Part shown: positions 1 to 6,061 of the stretch, piece by piece | Position numbering within the stretch: the stretch's first letter is position 1 | Layout: each line of letters starts with the position of its first letter | From: Chloroflexota bacterium | GTDB taxonomy: Bacteria > Chloroflexota > Anaerolineae > Anaerolineales > UBA4823 | Assembly: GCA_017860725.1 (NCBI GenBank) | Contig: JAGDMX010000140.1 | Coordinates: 1-6,639, forward strand | Direction: 5' to 3' | Length of the DNA stretch: 6,639 bases | Translations under genes and position numbers: made by a program | The notes under the pieces: generated by a model | What the model saw: the letters and a program-made list of their open reading frames with translations, nothing else | The model's database searches: none | Told to the model about the DNA's origin: nothing

Positions 1-200
1 TGCAAGTAATGGTCCAGCCTGGCAATGGTCTCCGCCCGTACGGCATGGGCACGGCGGCGATAGGTCTGCAAATCGTCGGGCAGTGAGGCAAAGGCCGCTT
101 GGCGGGCGTTCAGGCGCCGCTCAGCGTTGCCATCCAAGGCGGCTTGCAGCGACGGGTTCGATAAAGAGCGATGAATGCGAGCATGAAAGGGAGAATGCAT
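1..200 (-). CDS. lutB: Lactate utilization iron-sulfur protein LutB, N-terminal part (gene runs off the left edge)
   Basis: Reading the minus strand from the ATG at 200-198 gives 66 codons without a stop, beginning MHSPFHARIHRSLSN and continuing through an Arg/Ala-rich stretch to ARLDHYL at the window edge. In the LutB/LldF/YkgF family the first 60-70 residues have this character: a short helix, an 'ALERR..AR.AAFA.LPD'-like segment, and a 'RAHAVRAETIARLDHYL'-like helix just before the LUD domain. That match and the position directly after lutA support the call. Family members are about 450-480 residues with an LUD domain followed by two [4Fe-4S] clusters, so only about one seventh is present and no catalytic or cluster residue is visible. 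LutB works with LutA and LutC to oxidise L-lactate to pyruvate. The start lies 7 bases after the lutA stop with no clear Shine-Dalgarno sequence, which suggests translational coupling. Confidence 0.8.
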   Translation of the reverse strand, partial: MHSPFHARIHRSLSNPSLQAALDGNAERRLNARQAAFASLPDDLQTYRRRAHAVRAETIARLDHYL

Positions 201-207
201 CGCAACG

Positions 208-936
208 CTACTGTTTTGCCAGTATTTCGGCGATGTGCATCACCCGCTGCGGCAGGCCGCGCCGATGCAGCCCACCGTTGATGTTAGTCAAGCAACCGGC
301 ATCGCAGGATACTACCACAGGGGCGGTGCTAGCTTCAATATTATCGATCTTGCGCTGCAGCATGGCTGACGAGATCTCAGCCTGCTCCACGGAGAACACA
401 CCCCCATAACCGCAGCACTCCTGTGAGTAAGGCAGCTCAACAAACTCTGCGTCCTTGACTGCTGCCAGTAGCTGACGCGGCTGGCGGTTCACCCCCAAAC
501 CGCGTAGCAGATGGCAGGATGAATGATAGGTGATCCGACCGGGGAAACGCGCGTGCAGGTCGGTTATGCCCAGACGATCCACCAGGAACTCGGTAAACTC
601 AAAAGTACGGGCAGCCAGCGCCTGCGCCCGGGGCAGCCATTCATCGTCCCCGGCAAACAACTCCAGGTAGCCATAGCGGATCATCGCAGTGCAGGAACCG
701 GAAGGGACAACTATGAAGCCAGGAACTTTTTCAAACACCCGGATGTTATACATCGCGAGAGGACGAGCCTGGTCACGCTGCCCTGCATTAAAAGCCGGCT
801 GCCCGCAACAGGTCTGCCCTTGAGGAAATTCAACACGCATGCCGGCACGTTCCAGAACATTCACCACCGCTTGACCGATCTCCGGATAAAGCGTGTCGAT
901 AATGCAAGTTGCGAAAAGCTGCACAACTGGGGTCAT
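208..936 (-). CDS. lutA: Lactate utilization protein LutA (cysteine-rich CCG-domain protein)
   Basis: The 242-residue protein has two cysteine-rich CCG domains (formerly DUF224), as in LutA/YkgE and in GlcF/HdrB-type subunits. With the start used here, the first domain shows Cys11, the pair Cys43-Cys44 in TCCGQPAFN, and Cys82 in PSGSC. The second shows Cys141 in YHSSCH, the pair Cys174-Cys175 in ECCGYGG, and Cys211/Cys215 in SCDAGC. These are the expected ligands for iron-sulfur binding. Length (about 240) and the absence of ferredoxin motifs distinguish LutA from the longer GlcF. In the LutABC system it is a subunit of a cytoplasmic complex that oxidises L-lactate to pyruvate. The neighbour lutB follows 7 bases downstream in the usual A-B order. 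The frame is open up to an ATG at 984, but those 16 extra residues do not resemble the family, whose N-terminus normally begins a few residues before the first Cys. I therefore chose the ATG at 936-934. Ribosome-site support for either start is weak. Confidence 0.9.
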   Translation of the reverse strand: MTPVVQLFATCIIDTLYPEIGQAVVNVLERAGMRVEFPQGQTCCGQPAFNAGQRDQARPLAMYNIRVFEKVPGFIVVPSGSCTAMIRYGYLELFAGDDEWLPRAQALAARTFEFTEFLVDRLGITDLHARFPGRITYHSSCHLLRGLGVNRQPRQLLAAVKDAEFVELPYSQECCGYGGVFSVEQAEISSAMLQRKIDNIEASTAPVVVSCDAGCLTNINGGLHRRGLPQRVMHIAEILAKQ

Positions 937-1023
937 TAATTTATTGTATCCCCAATCGTAAACCTCCACCACATTAAGATTCATTAATAATTAGCCCATA
1001 TTGCCCAGGTTTGGTGTGGTAAG

Positions 1024-1053
1024 ATTATTTTCTGGTCTATGGGCGATATTCAA
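1024..1053 (-). promoter_or_regulatory. Candidate promoter for lutAB
   Basis: On the minus strand, TTGAAT (1053-1048; 4 of 6 matches to TTGACA) is followed after 18 bases by AATAAT (1029-1024; 5 of 6 to TATAAT). This would start transcription near 1015 and give a leader of roughly 80 bases before lutA. It is a pattern match only. The 188-base divergent region also has to hold the promoter of the opposing glgP operon. Confidence 0.35.
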
Positions 1054-1062
1054 AAAATACCC

Positions 1063-1090
1063 TGGTAACCAAAAAACTATAAAATCTAAT
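1063..1090 (+). promoter_or_regulatory. Palindrome TGGTAACCA and weak -10 candidates upstream of glgP
   Basis: TGGTAACCA (1063-1071) is a perfect 9-base palindrome with a central A. It sits just upstream of two possible -10 elements for glgP, TATAAA (1078-1083) and TCTAAT (1085-1090). Neither has a convincing -35 at the right spacing, so the glgP promoter may depend on an activator, or I may have missed the true one. The same palindrome with G in the centre occurs upstream of cydA at 4569-4577. Confidence 0.25.
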
Positions 1091-1124
1091 GCATAAACTG
1101 CATATATGAAGGAAACATCGTCAA

Positions 1125-3326
1125 ATGGAAGCTTTTCGTAGCATCACCCCTAATCACTTCAGCCTGCCACGGCGGATCAGCCAGCTGGGCGAGATCGCTT
1201 ATAACATGTGGTGGACGTGGAATCCGGATGCCAAACGCCTGTACATGCGCATCGACCCTGAACTTTGGGAGCGATCAGAGCACAACCCAGTGCTCTTTCT
1301 GCGCAATGTAGAGCGCGCCCGGCTAAATTCGGTTACGAACAATCGCTACTACCTGGAATTCTATGACCGGATGGTCAAGCAGTTCGACCAGTACATGACT
1401 CGCACCGACACCTGGTTTAGCCAGCAGCACCCGGAGCTAAACAACCGGCTGATCGCCTACTTTTCGATGGAATACGGACTGCACCAAAGCCTGCCATTAT
1501 ACGCCGGCGGCCTGGGAGTCCTTTCCGGAGATCACACGAAAGAAGCCAGCGACCTGGGTTTACCTTTTGTGGCCGTTGGGCTGTTTTACTCCGAAGGTTA
1601 CCTTACCCAAAGAATCACTGAAGACGGCTGGCAGGAAGCGCGCTATAGCCACCACGATTTCAACAACCTGCCAGTCATCCCCCTAACGGATAGCAGCGGG
1701 AAGCCGTTGATGGTCACTGTTGAGCTCCCCGGGCGGAATTTGCATGCGCGCATCTGGCAGATTAATGTCGGGCGTGTCCCACTTTACCTGATGGATACCT
1801 ATGTCGAGCAAAATATCCCGGTCGACCGCACCTTGACCGCGCGCCTATACAGCAGCGACCTGGATCTGCGCATCAGCCAAGAAATCTTACTGGGCATCGG
1901 CGGGGTACGCCTGCTGCACAAACTGGGCTATGTGCCCAGCGCCTGGCACATGAACGAAGGACATTCGGCTTTTCTGGTCTTGGAACGCATCCGTGAGATG
2001 ATGACCGAAGGGCACACATTTGAAGAGGCATCGGAGGTGGTGCGCAGCACCAGCATTTTCACCACCCACACCCCGGTTCCGGCGGGCAACGACGAATTTG
2101 GCCTGTGGCTGGTCGATAAATATTTCTCGCAAATGTGGCCGCAACTTGGCTTGACCCGTGAGCAGTTCATTGACCTGGCGCGGAACTCGGTCAGCTGGGG
2201 CGACACCTTCAGCATGCCGGTGCTGGCTCTACGCCTTTCGCAAGGACGCAATGGAGTATCCGAGCTGCACGGGCGCGTCGCCCGCAAAATGTGGAACCAT
2301 ATCTGGCCCGAGCTCCCAGAAAATGAAATACCGATCACCCATGTCACCAATGGTATCCATACCGGGACCTGGCTGGCGCGCCGCCTGGGCTACCTTTACG
2401 ATCGCTACCTGGGGCCTGAGTGGCTGGATCACATTGATGAGCCGGATATATGGGAGCTGGTGAATAACATCCCCGACGAACAGCTCTGGGCCGTACGTCG
2501 GCACCTCAAGCGCAAGCTGGTTTACTTCATTCGCGAGCGCGCTCGAAAGCTATGGATGTCAGGTGGCTCACACCCAGTTCAGGTTGTCGCTTCGGGGGTT
2601 CTGCTCAATCCGTATGTCTTAACGATCGGATTCGCCCGACGGTTTGCACCCTATAAACGCGCCAACCTGATCTTGCATGATCTCAACCGCATACTCAAGA
2701 TAATCAACCGGCCTGATATGCCGGTGCAAATCCTGTTTGCCGGCAAGTCCCACCCCGACCACGAGGGCGGTAAGCAACTGATCCAGGACGTATATCGCGC
2801 TGTCAAGCGCTTCGAAGGCGGGGGCCGGTTAGTTTTCCTGGAAGATTATGATATGGGACTGGCGCGCCTGCTCGTTCAAGGAGTGGATGTCTGGATGAAC
2901 ACTCCTCGTCGACCAAACGAAGCCTCGGGCACTTCTGGGGAGAAGGCTGCCCTGAACGGTGTGTTGAACTTCTCGGTACTGGATGGCTGGTGGCGAGAAG
3001 GCTATAACGGATCAAACGGCTGGGCGATCGGGCAGGATATCGATTATGACGACCCGGAACGGCAGGATGAAAACGACGCCAATAGCCTGTACGACATCCT
3101 GGAAAACGAGATCGCCCCTCTATACTACCAGATTCGGTCATCGGACAACTTGCCAGGTGAGTGGATTGCCCGTATGAAAGAATCGATTCGCACGCTAGCG
3201 CCCCAATTCAGCACGCGCCGCATGGTAAAGGAATACGTGGATAACCTGTACCTGCCTGCTCTACAGAGCACCAGTGCGTCAAAGAAGGTGCAGGACAGCG
3301 GTTATGGAAATCTTGTTGTCACCTGA
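1125..3326 (+). CDS. glgP: Alpha-glucan (glycogen/maltodextrin) phosphorylase, GT35 family with DUF3417 N-terminus
   Basis: This 733-residue protein catalyses phosphorolysis of alpha-1,4-glucans to glucose 1-phosphate, using pyridoxal phosphate. Its N-terminus (about residues 10-115, with the NMWWTWNPDA and DPELW signatures) is the DUF3417 domain typical of the bacterial/archaeal branch of phosphorylases, as in Thermotoga and Thermus. The catalytic core follows: YFSMEYG at 112-118, the glycine-rich AGGLGVLSGDH at 127-137, HMNEGHSAFL at 275-284, TTHTPVPAGN from 313, HVTNGIHTGTW from 406, and GFARRFAPYKRA from 502. In the last, Arg506 and Lys511 correspond to phosphate-contacting Arg/Lys of muscle phosphorylase. 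EASGTSGEK at 599-607 places the cofactor lysine at Lys607, so all key residues are intact and the length is within the family range. AAGGA lies 11 bases before the start. The gene heads a likely three-gene operon and its last 23 bases overlap the next gene. Its exact preference (glycogen or maltodextrin) cannot be told from sequence alone. Confidence 0.95.
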   Translation: MEAFRSITPNHFSLPRRISQLGEIAYNMWWTWNPDAKRLYMRIDPELWERSEHNPVLFLRNVERARLNSVTNNRYYLEFYDRMVKQFDQYMTRTDTWFSQQHPELNNRLIAYFSMEYGLHQSLPLYAGGLGVLSGDHTKEASDLGLPFVAVGLFYSEGYLTQRITEDGWQEARYSHHDFNNLPVIPLTDSSGKPLMVTVELPGRNLHARIWQINVGRVPLYLMDTYVEQNIPVDRTLTARLYSSDLDLRISQEILLGIGGVRLLHKLGYVPSAWHMNEGHSAFLVLERIREMMTEGHTFEEASEVVRSTSIFTTHTPVPAGNDEFGLWLVDKYFSQMWPQLGLTREQFIDLARNSVSWGDTFSMPVLALRLSQGRNGVSELHGRVARKMWNHIWPELPENEIPITHVTNGIHTGTWLARRLGYLYDRYLGPEWLDHIDEPDIWELVNNIPDEQLWAVRRHLKRKLVYFIRERARKLWMSGGSHPVQVVASGVLLNPYVLTIGFARRFAPYKRANLILHDLNRILKIINRPDMPVQILFAGKSHPDHEGGKQLIQDVYRAVKRFEGGGRLVFLEDYDMGLARLLVQGVDVWMNTPRRPNEASGTSGEKAALNGVLNFSVLDGWWREGYNGSNGWAIGQDIDYDDPERQDENDANSLYDILENEIAPLYYQIRSSDNLPGEWIARMKESIRTLAPQFSTRRMVKEYVDNLYLPALQSTSASKKVQDSGYGNLVVT

Positions 3327-3831
3327 GGCCTGGCTCGGCGCTGTCGCTATCTTTGGGCTGCGCGTGGCCGACATGACCCTGGACACCCTGCGGGTGTTGG
3401 TGGTGATGCGCGGCAAGAAAGGATTGGCCTGGGTATTAGGGTTCTTTCAGGCTTTAATCTTCGTCCTGGCGATCAGCTCTGTGCTGAAGAACCTTGACAA
3501 CCCATTAAATATCCTGGGATACGCGGCCGGCTTTGCCACCGGCAATGTGTTCGGTATGTGGATTGAAGAACGCCTGGCCATTGGTCACACGCAGTTGAGC
3601 ATTGTCAGTTCTCGCCTGGGGACGGCGATTGCCGAACGGATGCGGGGCGAGGGCTACGCGATCACTGAAATTCCTGCCCGCGGTAAAGACGGCATGGTTT
3701 CGCTGCTCAGCTGCAGCGTGCTGCGCAGGCAGGTTGACCGGGTGCATGCGATCGTACACCAGGTCGACCCGACTGCTTTTATCACCGCCGAAGACGTCCG
3801 CCCGGTGCGGCGCGGTTTCTGGCGCGCTTAG
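3304..3831 (+). CDS. UPF0316 membrane protein (DUF5698-DUF2179), first of a tandem pair
   Basis: This 175-residue protein has a hydrophobic N-terminal half with about three membrane segments (roughly residues 8-34, 41-62 and 68-88), matching the DUF5698 region of UPF0316 proteins such as Bacillus subtilis YebE. Its C-terminal half (about 95-170) is a soluble DUF2179 domain with GYAITEIPARGKDG, LLSCSV and VDPTAFITAEDVR; DUF2179 also forms the tail of YitT-type membrane proteins. No biochemical function is established for the family, and a sensor or transporter role would be a guess. I chose the ATG at 3304 because AGGA lies 8 bases upstream and the length then equals that of the neighbouring paralog. 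A GTG at 3274 would only add ten non-conserved residues. The start lies 23 bases inside glgP, in another frame, so translation is probably coupled. The following gene is its paralog. Confidence 0.85.
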   Translation: MEILLSPEAWLGAVAIFGLRVADMTLDTLRVLVVMRGKKGLAWVLGFFQALIFVLAISSVLKNLDNPLNILGYAAGFATGNVFGMWIEERLAIGHTQLSIVSSRLGTAIAERMRGEGYAITEIPARGKDGMVSLLSCSVLRRQVDRVHAIVHQVDPTAFITAEDVRPVRRGFWRA

Positions 3832-3842
3832 AGAATTCAACT

Positions 3843-4370
3843 ATGTGGCTATCCGGGCTATCGATCTTTTTCATGCGAGTGGTCGATGTCTCGCTATACA
3901 CCGTGCGCTTAATGATGGTGGTGCGCGGTCGTAAAGCGCTGGCCTGGATCTTTGCTTTCTTCCAATCGTTTGTCTTTGTCAGCGCCCTACGGGCGGTGCT
4001 GGCCGACCTGAATGACTGGGCCAAGATTCTAGGATACTCCACCGGATTTGCCACCGGTATCCTAACAGGGATGTGGCTGGAAGGGCGCCTGGCGGTTGGC
4101 TACACCCACCTACGCGTGATCAGCCCACGGCGCGGCGCTGAGATGGCTGAAAATCTACGATCTGCGGGCTATGCGGTCACCGAAATCCCTGCGAGGGGAC
4201 GGGATGGGGCGGTGAACCTGTTGAGCTGTAGCGTGCAGCGCAAACACGCATCCCAAGTCGAGGCGATCATTCTGCAAATCGACCCGGAAGCTTTTGTAAC
4301 TGCCGAAGCCGTCAGGGAAGTCACTGGCGGTTTCTGGAAAAGCCGAAAAGATATCACCACCCAACCTTGA
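3843..4370 (+). CDS. UPF0316 membrane protein (DUF5698-DUF2179), second of a tandem pair
   Basis: This 175-residue paralog of the preceding gene can be aligned along nearly its whole length without gaps; I count about 85 identities over 161 positions (roughly half). Shared blocks include ILGY.(x)GFATG in the third membrane segment, GYA.TEIPARG.DG, LLSCSV and the DP.AF.TAE ending of the DUF2179 domain. Membrane segments are at about residues 4-27, 33-54 and 61-80. The N-terminus is about eight residues shorter than the first copy and the C-terminus about eight longer, with a polar tail (SRKDITTQP). It starts 11 bases after the upstream stop with only a weak purine-rich stretch (GAGA) before it, consistent with coupled translation. 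A strong terminator follows. The function is unknown. The amount of divergence points to an old duplication with both copies kept, so the two may have different roles or form a heteromer. Confidence 0.85.
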   Translation: MWLSGLSIFFMRVVDVSLYTVRLMMVVRGRKALAWIFAFFQSFVFVSALRAVLADLNDWAKILGYSTGFATGILTGMWLEGRLAVGYTHLRVISPRRGAEMAENLRSAGYAVTEIPARGRDGAVNLLSCSVQRKHASQVEAIILQIDPEAFVTAEAVREVTGGFWKSRKDITTQP

Positions 4371-4388
4371 GCTGTAAGCTTTACGCGT

Positions 4389-4423
4389 GCCCCCCTTTCA
4401 CAATCAGAGAAAGGGGGGCTTTT
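4389..4423 (+). terminator. Rho-independent terminator closing the glgP-UPF0316 operon
   Basis: A perfect 11-bp stem (GCCCCCCTTTC at 4389-4399 with GAAAGGGGGGC at 4409-4419) encloses a 9-base loop and is followed by TTTT (4420-4423). It begins 18 bases after the second UPF0316 stop. The U-tract is short but the stem is very strong. No T-run lies on the other side, so it works in the plus direction only, and it should separate this operon from cydAB. Confidence 0.9.
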
Positions 4424-4475
4424 GCATGGAGTGACTCAAAATCCTCTTACTCTGAATTTGTGTTTACGTGAATTA

Positions 4476-4523
4476 GGGATAAAAGGATATTGGGTTTATA
4501 TACACCCCTTTTTCCCTTATCCC
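4476..4523. repeat. Concentric dyad-symmetric element upstream of cydA
   Basis: GGGATAA (4476-4482) and TTATCCC (4517-4523) form a perfect 7-base inverted repeat. Exactly at their common centre lies a near-perfect 16-base palindrome (4492-4507, GGGT...ACCC around TATATA, 7 of 8 pairs matching). The two layers share the axis at 4499/4500. The region lies between the upstream terminator and the predicted cydA promoter, about 120 bases before the inferred transcription start. It could be a double operator or an upstream activator site. No regulator can be named from it. Confidence 0.45.
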
Positions 4524-4556
4524 GAACTGACGTTATGTTAATTAAATGAGACTTTT

Positions 4557-4577
4557 GTCACAAATTATTGGTGACCA
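4557..4577. repeat. Small inverted repeats next to the cydA promoter
   Basis: GTCAC (4557-4561) and GTGAC (4571-4575) are inverted 5-base arms 9 bases apart. The right arm overlaps the perfect odd palindrome TGGTGACCA (4569-4577). The palindrome ends 7 bases before the predicted -35, which is a common place for an activator. The sequence does not match the consensus of FNR (TTGAT-N4-ATCAA) or Rex, so the binding protein, if any, is unknown. Confidence 0.3.
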
Positions 4578-4584
4578 TCATTCA

Positions 4585-4613
4585 TTGACCGGGCGACAAG
4601 AAAGTCTTACTAT
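4585..4613 (+). promoter_or_regulatory. Predicted sigma70-type promoter of cydAB
   Basis: TTGACC (4585-4590; 5 of 6 to the -35 consensus) is followed after 17 bases by TACTAT (4608-4613; 4 of 6 to the -10 consensus), inside an AT-rich stretch. Transcription would start near 4620. The leader before cydA would be about 27 bases and would contain the AAGGAG ribosome site at 4634-4639. Spacing and position fit well, but this rests on pattern only. Confidence 0.6.
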
Positions 4614-4646
4614 ATAAACGCGCATATATCAAAAAGGAGCGAATAT

Positions 4647-6044
4647 ATGGATGCACTTTTATTATCCCGATTGCAGTTTGGGGTCACAACCGTCTACCAT
4701 TTCTTCTTTGTACCGTTAACCCTGGGGCTTTCCGTATTGGTCGCTTTAATGGAAACCCTGTACGTCAGCAGCGGGCGGGAGATCTACAAGCAGATGACTA
4801 AATTTTGGGGGAAGCTGTTCGTCATCAACTTTGCCATGGGAGTGGTCACCGGCATCGTGCAGGAGTTCCAGTTCGGGATGAACTGGTCAGAGTATTCCCG
4901 CTTTGTCGGCGACGTCTTCGGCGCGCCCCTGGCGATTGAGGCGCTGTTGGCATTCTTCTTGGAGTCCACCTTCCTAGGGATTTGGATTTTCGGCTGGGAT
5001 AAGCTCTCGAAGGGCTGGCATGCGGCTGCTATCTGGATGGTGGCGATAGGCGCGAACATCTCAGCCCTGTGGATCCTAATCGCTAACTCGTTCATGCAGC
5101 AGCCGGTCGGATATGTCATCAACGACGGTCGGGCCGAGATGGAGAATTTTTTTGACCTGGTTTTTAACCCCAATGTATGGGTGATGTTCCCGCACACCGT
5201 GACTGCCGGGCTCACAACCGGTGCTTTCTTCGTACTGGGGATCAGCGCTTACCACCTGCTGCGCAAAAACAATCCGGAAATGTTTAAACGCTCCTTTCAG
5301 GTAGCCGCCATCCTGGGCACATTCGCCATTGCCCTGGTGATCCTGAATGGTCACAGCCAAACACAGCACATGATCGAAGTTCAACCAATGAAGGTAGCTG
5401 CGGCTGAAGCCCTTTGGGAGACCGAGTCACCCGCCTCGTTCTCGCTGCTGACCATTGGGAATCTGGCCGGGACCGAAGATGTCTTTTCCATCCGGCTGCC
5501 GCGCATGTTATGCCTGCTGGCGTATAACCGGCTCGACTGTGAGATCGAGGGGATTAACGATCTGCAAACCCGCTTCGAACAAACCTACGGACCAGGAGAC
5601 TACAGCCCACCTGTACCGGTCATCTACTGGTCATTCCGGATCATGGTAGGGGCTGGTTTTGCCATGTTGGCGCTAGCGCTATACGCTCTTTTCATGGTGA
5701 TGGGCGATATTGTCGAAAACCGCAAAAAGACTCTGCGCCTGTTCGTATGGGCGATGGCACTGCCGTACATAGCCAATACAGCCGGCTGGATCATGACCGA
5801 GCTAGGGCGCATCCCCTGGGTGGTCTATGGGTTGATGAAAATTGAGCAGGGCGTCTCCATCATAGTCAGCAGCGGCGAAGCATGGCTCACGCTGATCGGT
5901 TTTACCCTGGTTTACGCCGCCCTGATGGTGGCAACCATTTACTTGATGGTCAAATTTGCCCGGCAGGCGCCGACACCCCTGGAGGGTCAAGGACCGGCTG
6001 CTGCTCCAGAGCCTACCCCATCCCTGGTTGGCGCACAAGACTGA
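4647..6044 (+). CDS. cydA: Cytochrome bd quinol oxidase subunit I (CydA), short Q-loop type
   Basis: CydA is the haem-bearing membrane subunit of cytochrome bd, which oxidises quinol and reduces oxygen to water with high affinity while generating proton-motive force. In this 465-residue protein the haem and proton-path residues known from E. coli are present: His18 (E. coli His19, haem b595), Glu98 and Glu106 in the GDVFGAPLAIEALLAFFLES stretch (Glu99, Glu107), His183 (His186) and Met333 in WSFRIMVG (Met393), the two haem b558 ligands, with Arg331 beside it. Lys249 and Glu254 in QPMKVAAAEALWETE match Q-loop residues Lys252 and Glu257. The 60-residue offset between His183 and Met333 relative to E. 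coli shows the short Q-loop form. The GWxxxExGRQPW signature appears as GWIMTELGRIPW (380-391), with Ile389 in place of Gln. A Pro/Ala-rich cytoplasmic tail (441-465) ends the protein. AAGGAG lies 7 bases before the start, and cydB follows after 17 bases. Confidence 0.97.
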   Translation: MDALLLSRLQFGVTTVYHFFFVPLTLGLSVLVALMETLYVSSGREIYKQMTKFWGKLFVINFAMGVVTGIVQEFQFGMNWSEYSRFVGDVFGAPLAIEALLAFFLESTFLGIWIFGWDKLSKGWHAAAIWMVAIGANISALWILIANSFMQQPVGYVINDGRAEMENFFDLVFNPNVWVMFPHTVTAGLTTGAFFVLGISAYHLLRKNNPEMFKRSFQVAAILGTFAIALVILNGHSQTQHMIEVQPMKVAAAEALWETESPASFSLLTIGNLAGTEDVFSIRLPRMLCLLAYNRLDCEIEGINDLQTRFEQTYGPGDYSPPVPVIYWSFRIMVGAGFAMLALALYALFMVMGDIVENRKKTLRLFVWAMALPYIANTAGWIMTELGRIPWVVYGLMKIEQGVSIIVSSGEAWLTLIGFTLVYAALMVATIYLMVKFARQAPTPLEGQGPAAAPEPTPSLVGAQD

Positions 6045-6061
6045 GGAAGGAGTCAAATAAT

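Noticed and set aside
83..409. Plus-strand open frame of 108 codons across the lutA-lutB junction
   Set aside because: It covers the end of lutA and the start of lutB in antisense, has a low-complexity Arg/Ser-rich translation and no ribosome site. The minus-strand reading explains the DNA better.
523..939. Plus-strand open frame of 138 codons opposite lutA
   Set aside because: It lies wholly antisense to lutA, whose cysteine motifs are unmistakable, and its translation shows no domain-like pattern. It is an antisense shadow.
1039..1050. 12-base match (ATGGGCGATATT) between the lutA-glgP intergenic region and the inside of cydA at about 5700
   Set aside because: One 12-base repeat is about what chance gives in 6.6 kb, and the cydA copy is constrained by coding.
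1887..3141. Several minus-strand and alternative-frame open frames within glgP
   Set aside because: They overlap a complete, motif-rich phosphorylase reading frame and have no recognisable features.
3782..4054. Minus-strand open frame across the junction of the two UPF0316 genes
   Set aside because: It is antisense to two paralogous genes whose conserved blocks define the coding strand. The junction needs no further gene.
3304..4370. Possibility that the two UPF0316 genes are one gene split by a frameshift
   Set aside because: Each copy contains its own complete set of membrane segments and a complete DUF2179 domain, so this is a duplication and not a broken single gene.
4569..4590. FNR- or Rex-type operator upstream of cydA
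   Set aside because: No TTGAT-N4-ATCAA and no TTGTGAA/TTCACAA pair could be found. Naming a redox regulator would be guesswork.
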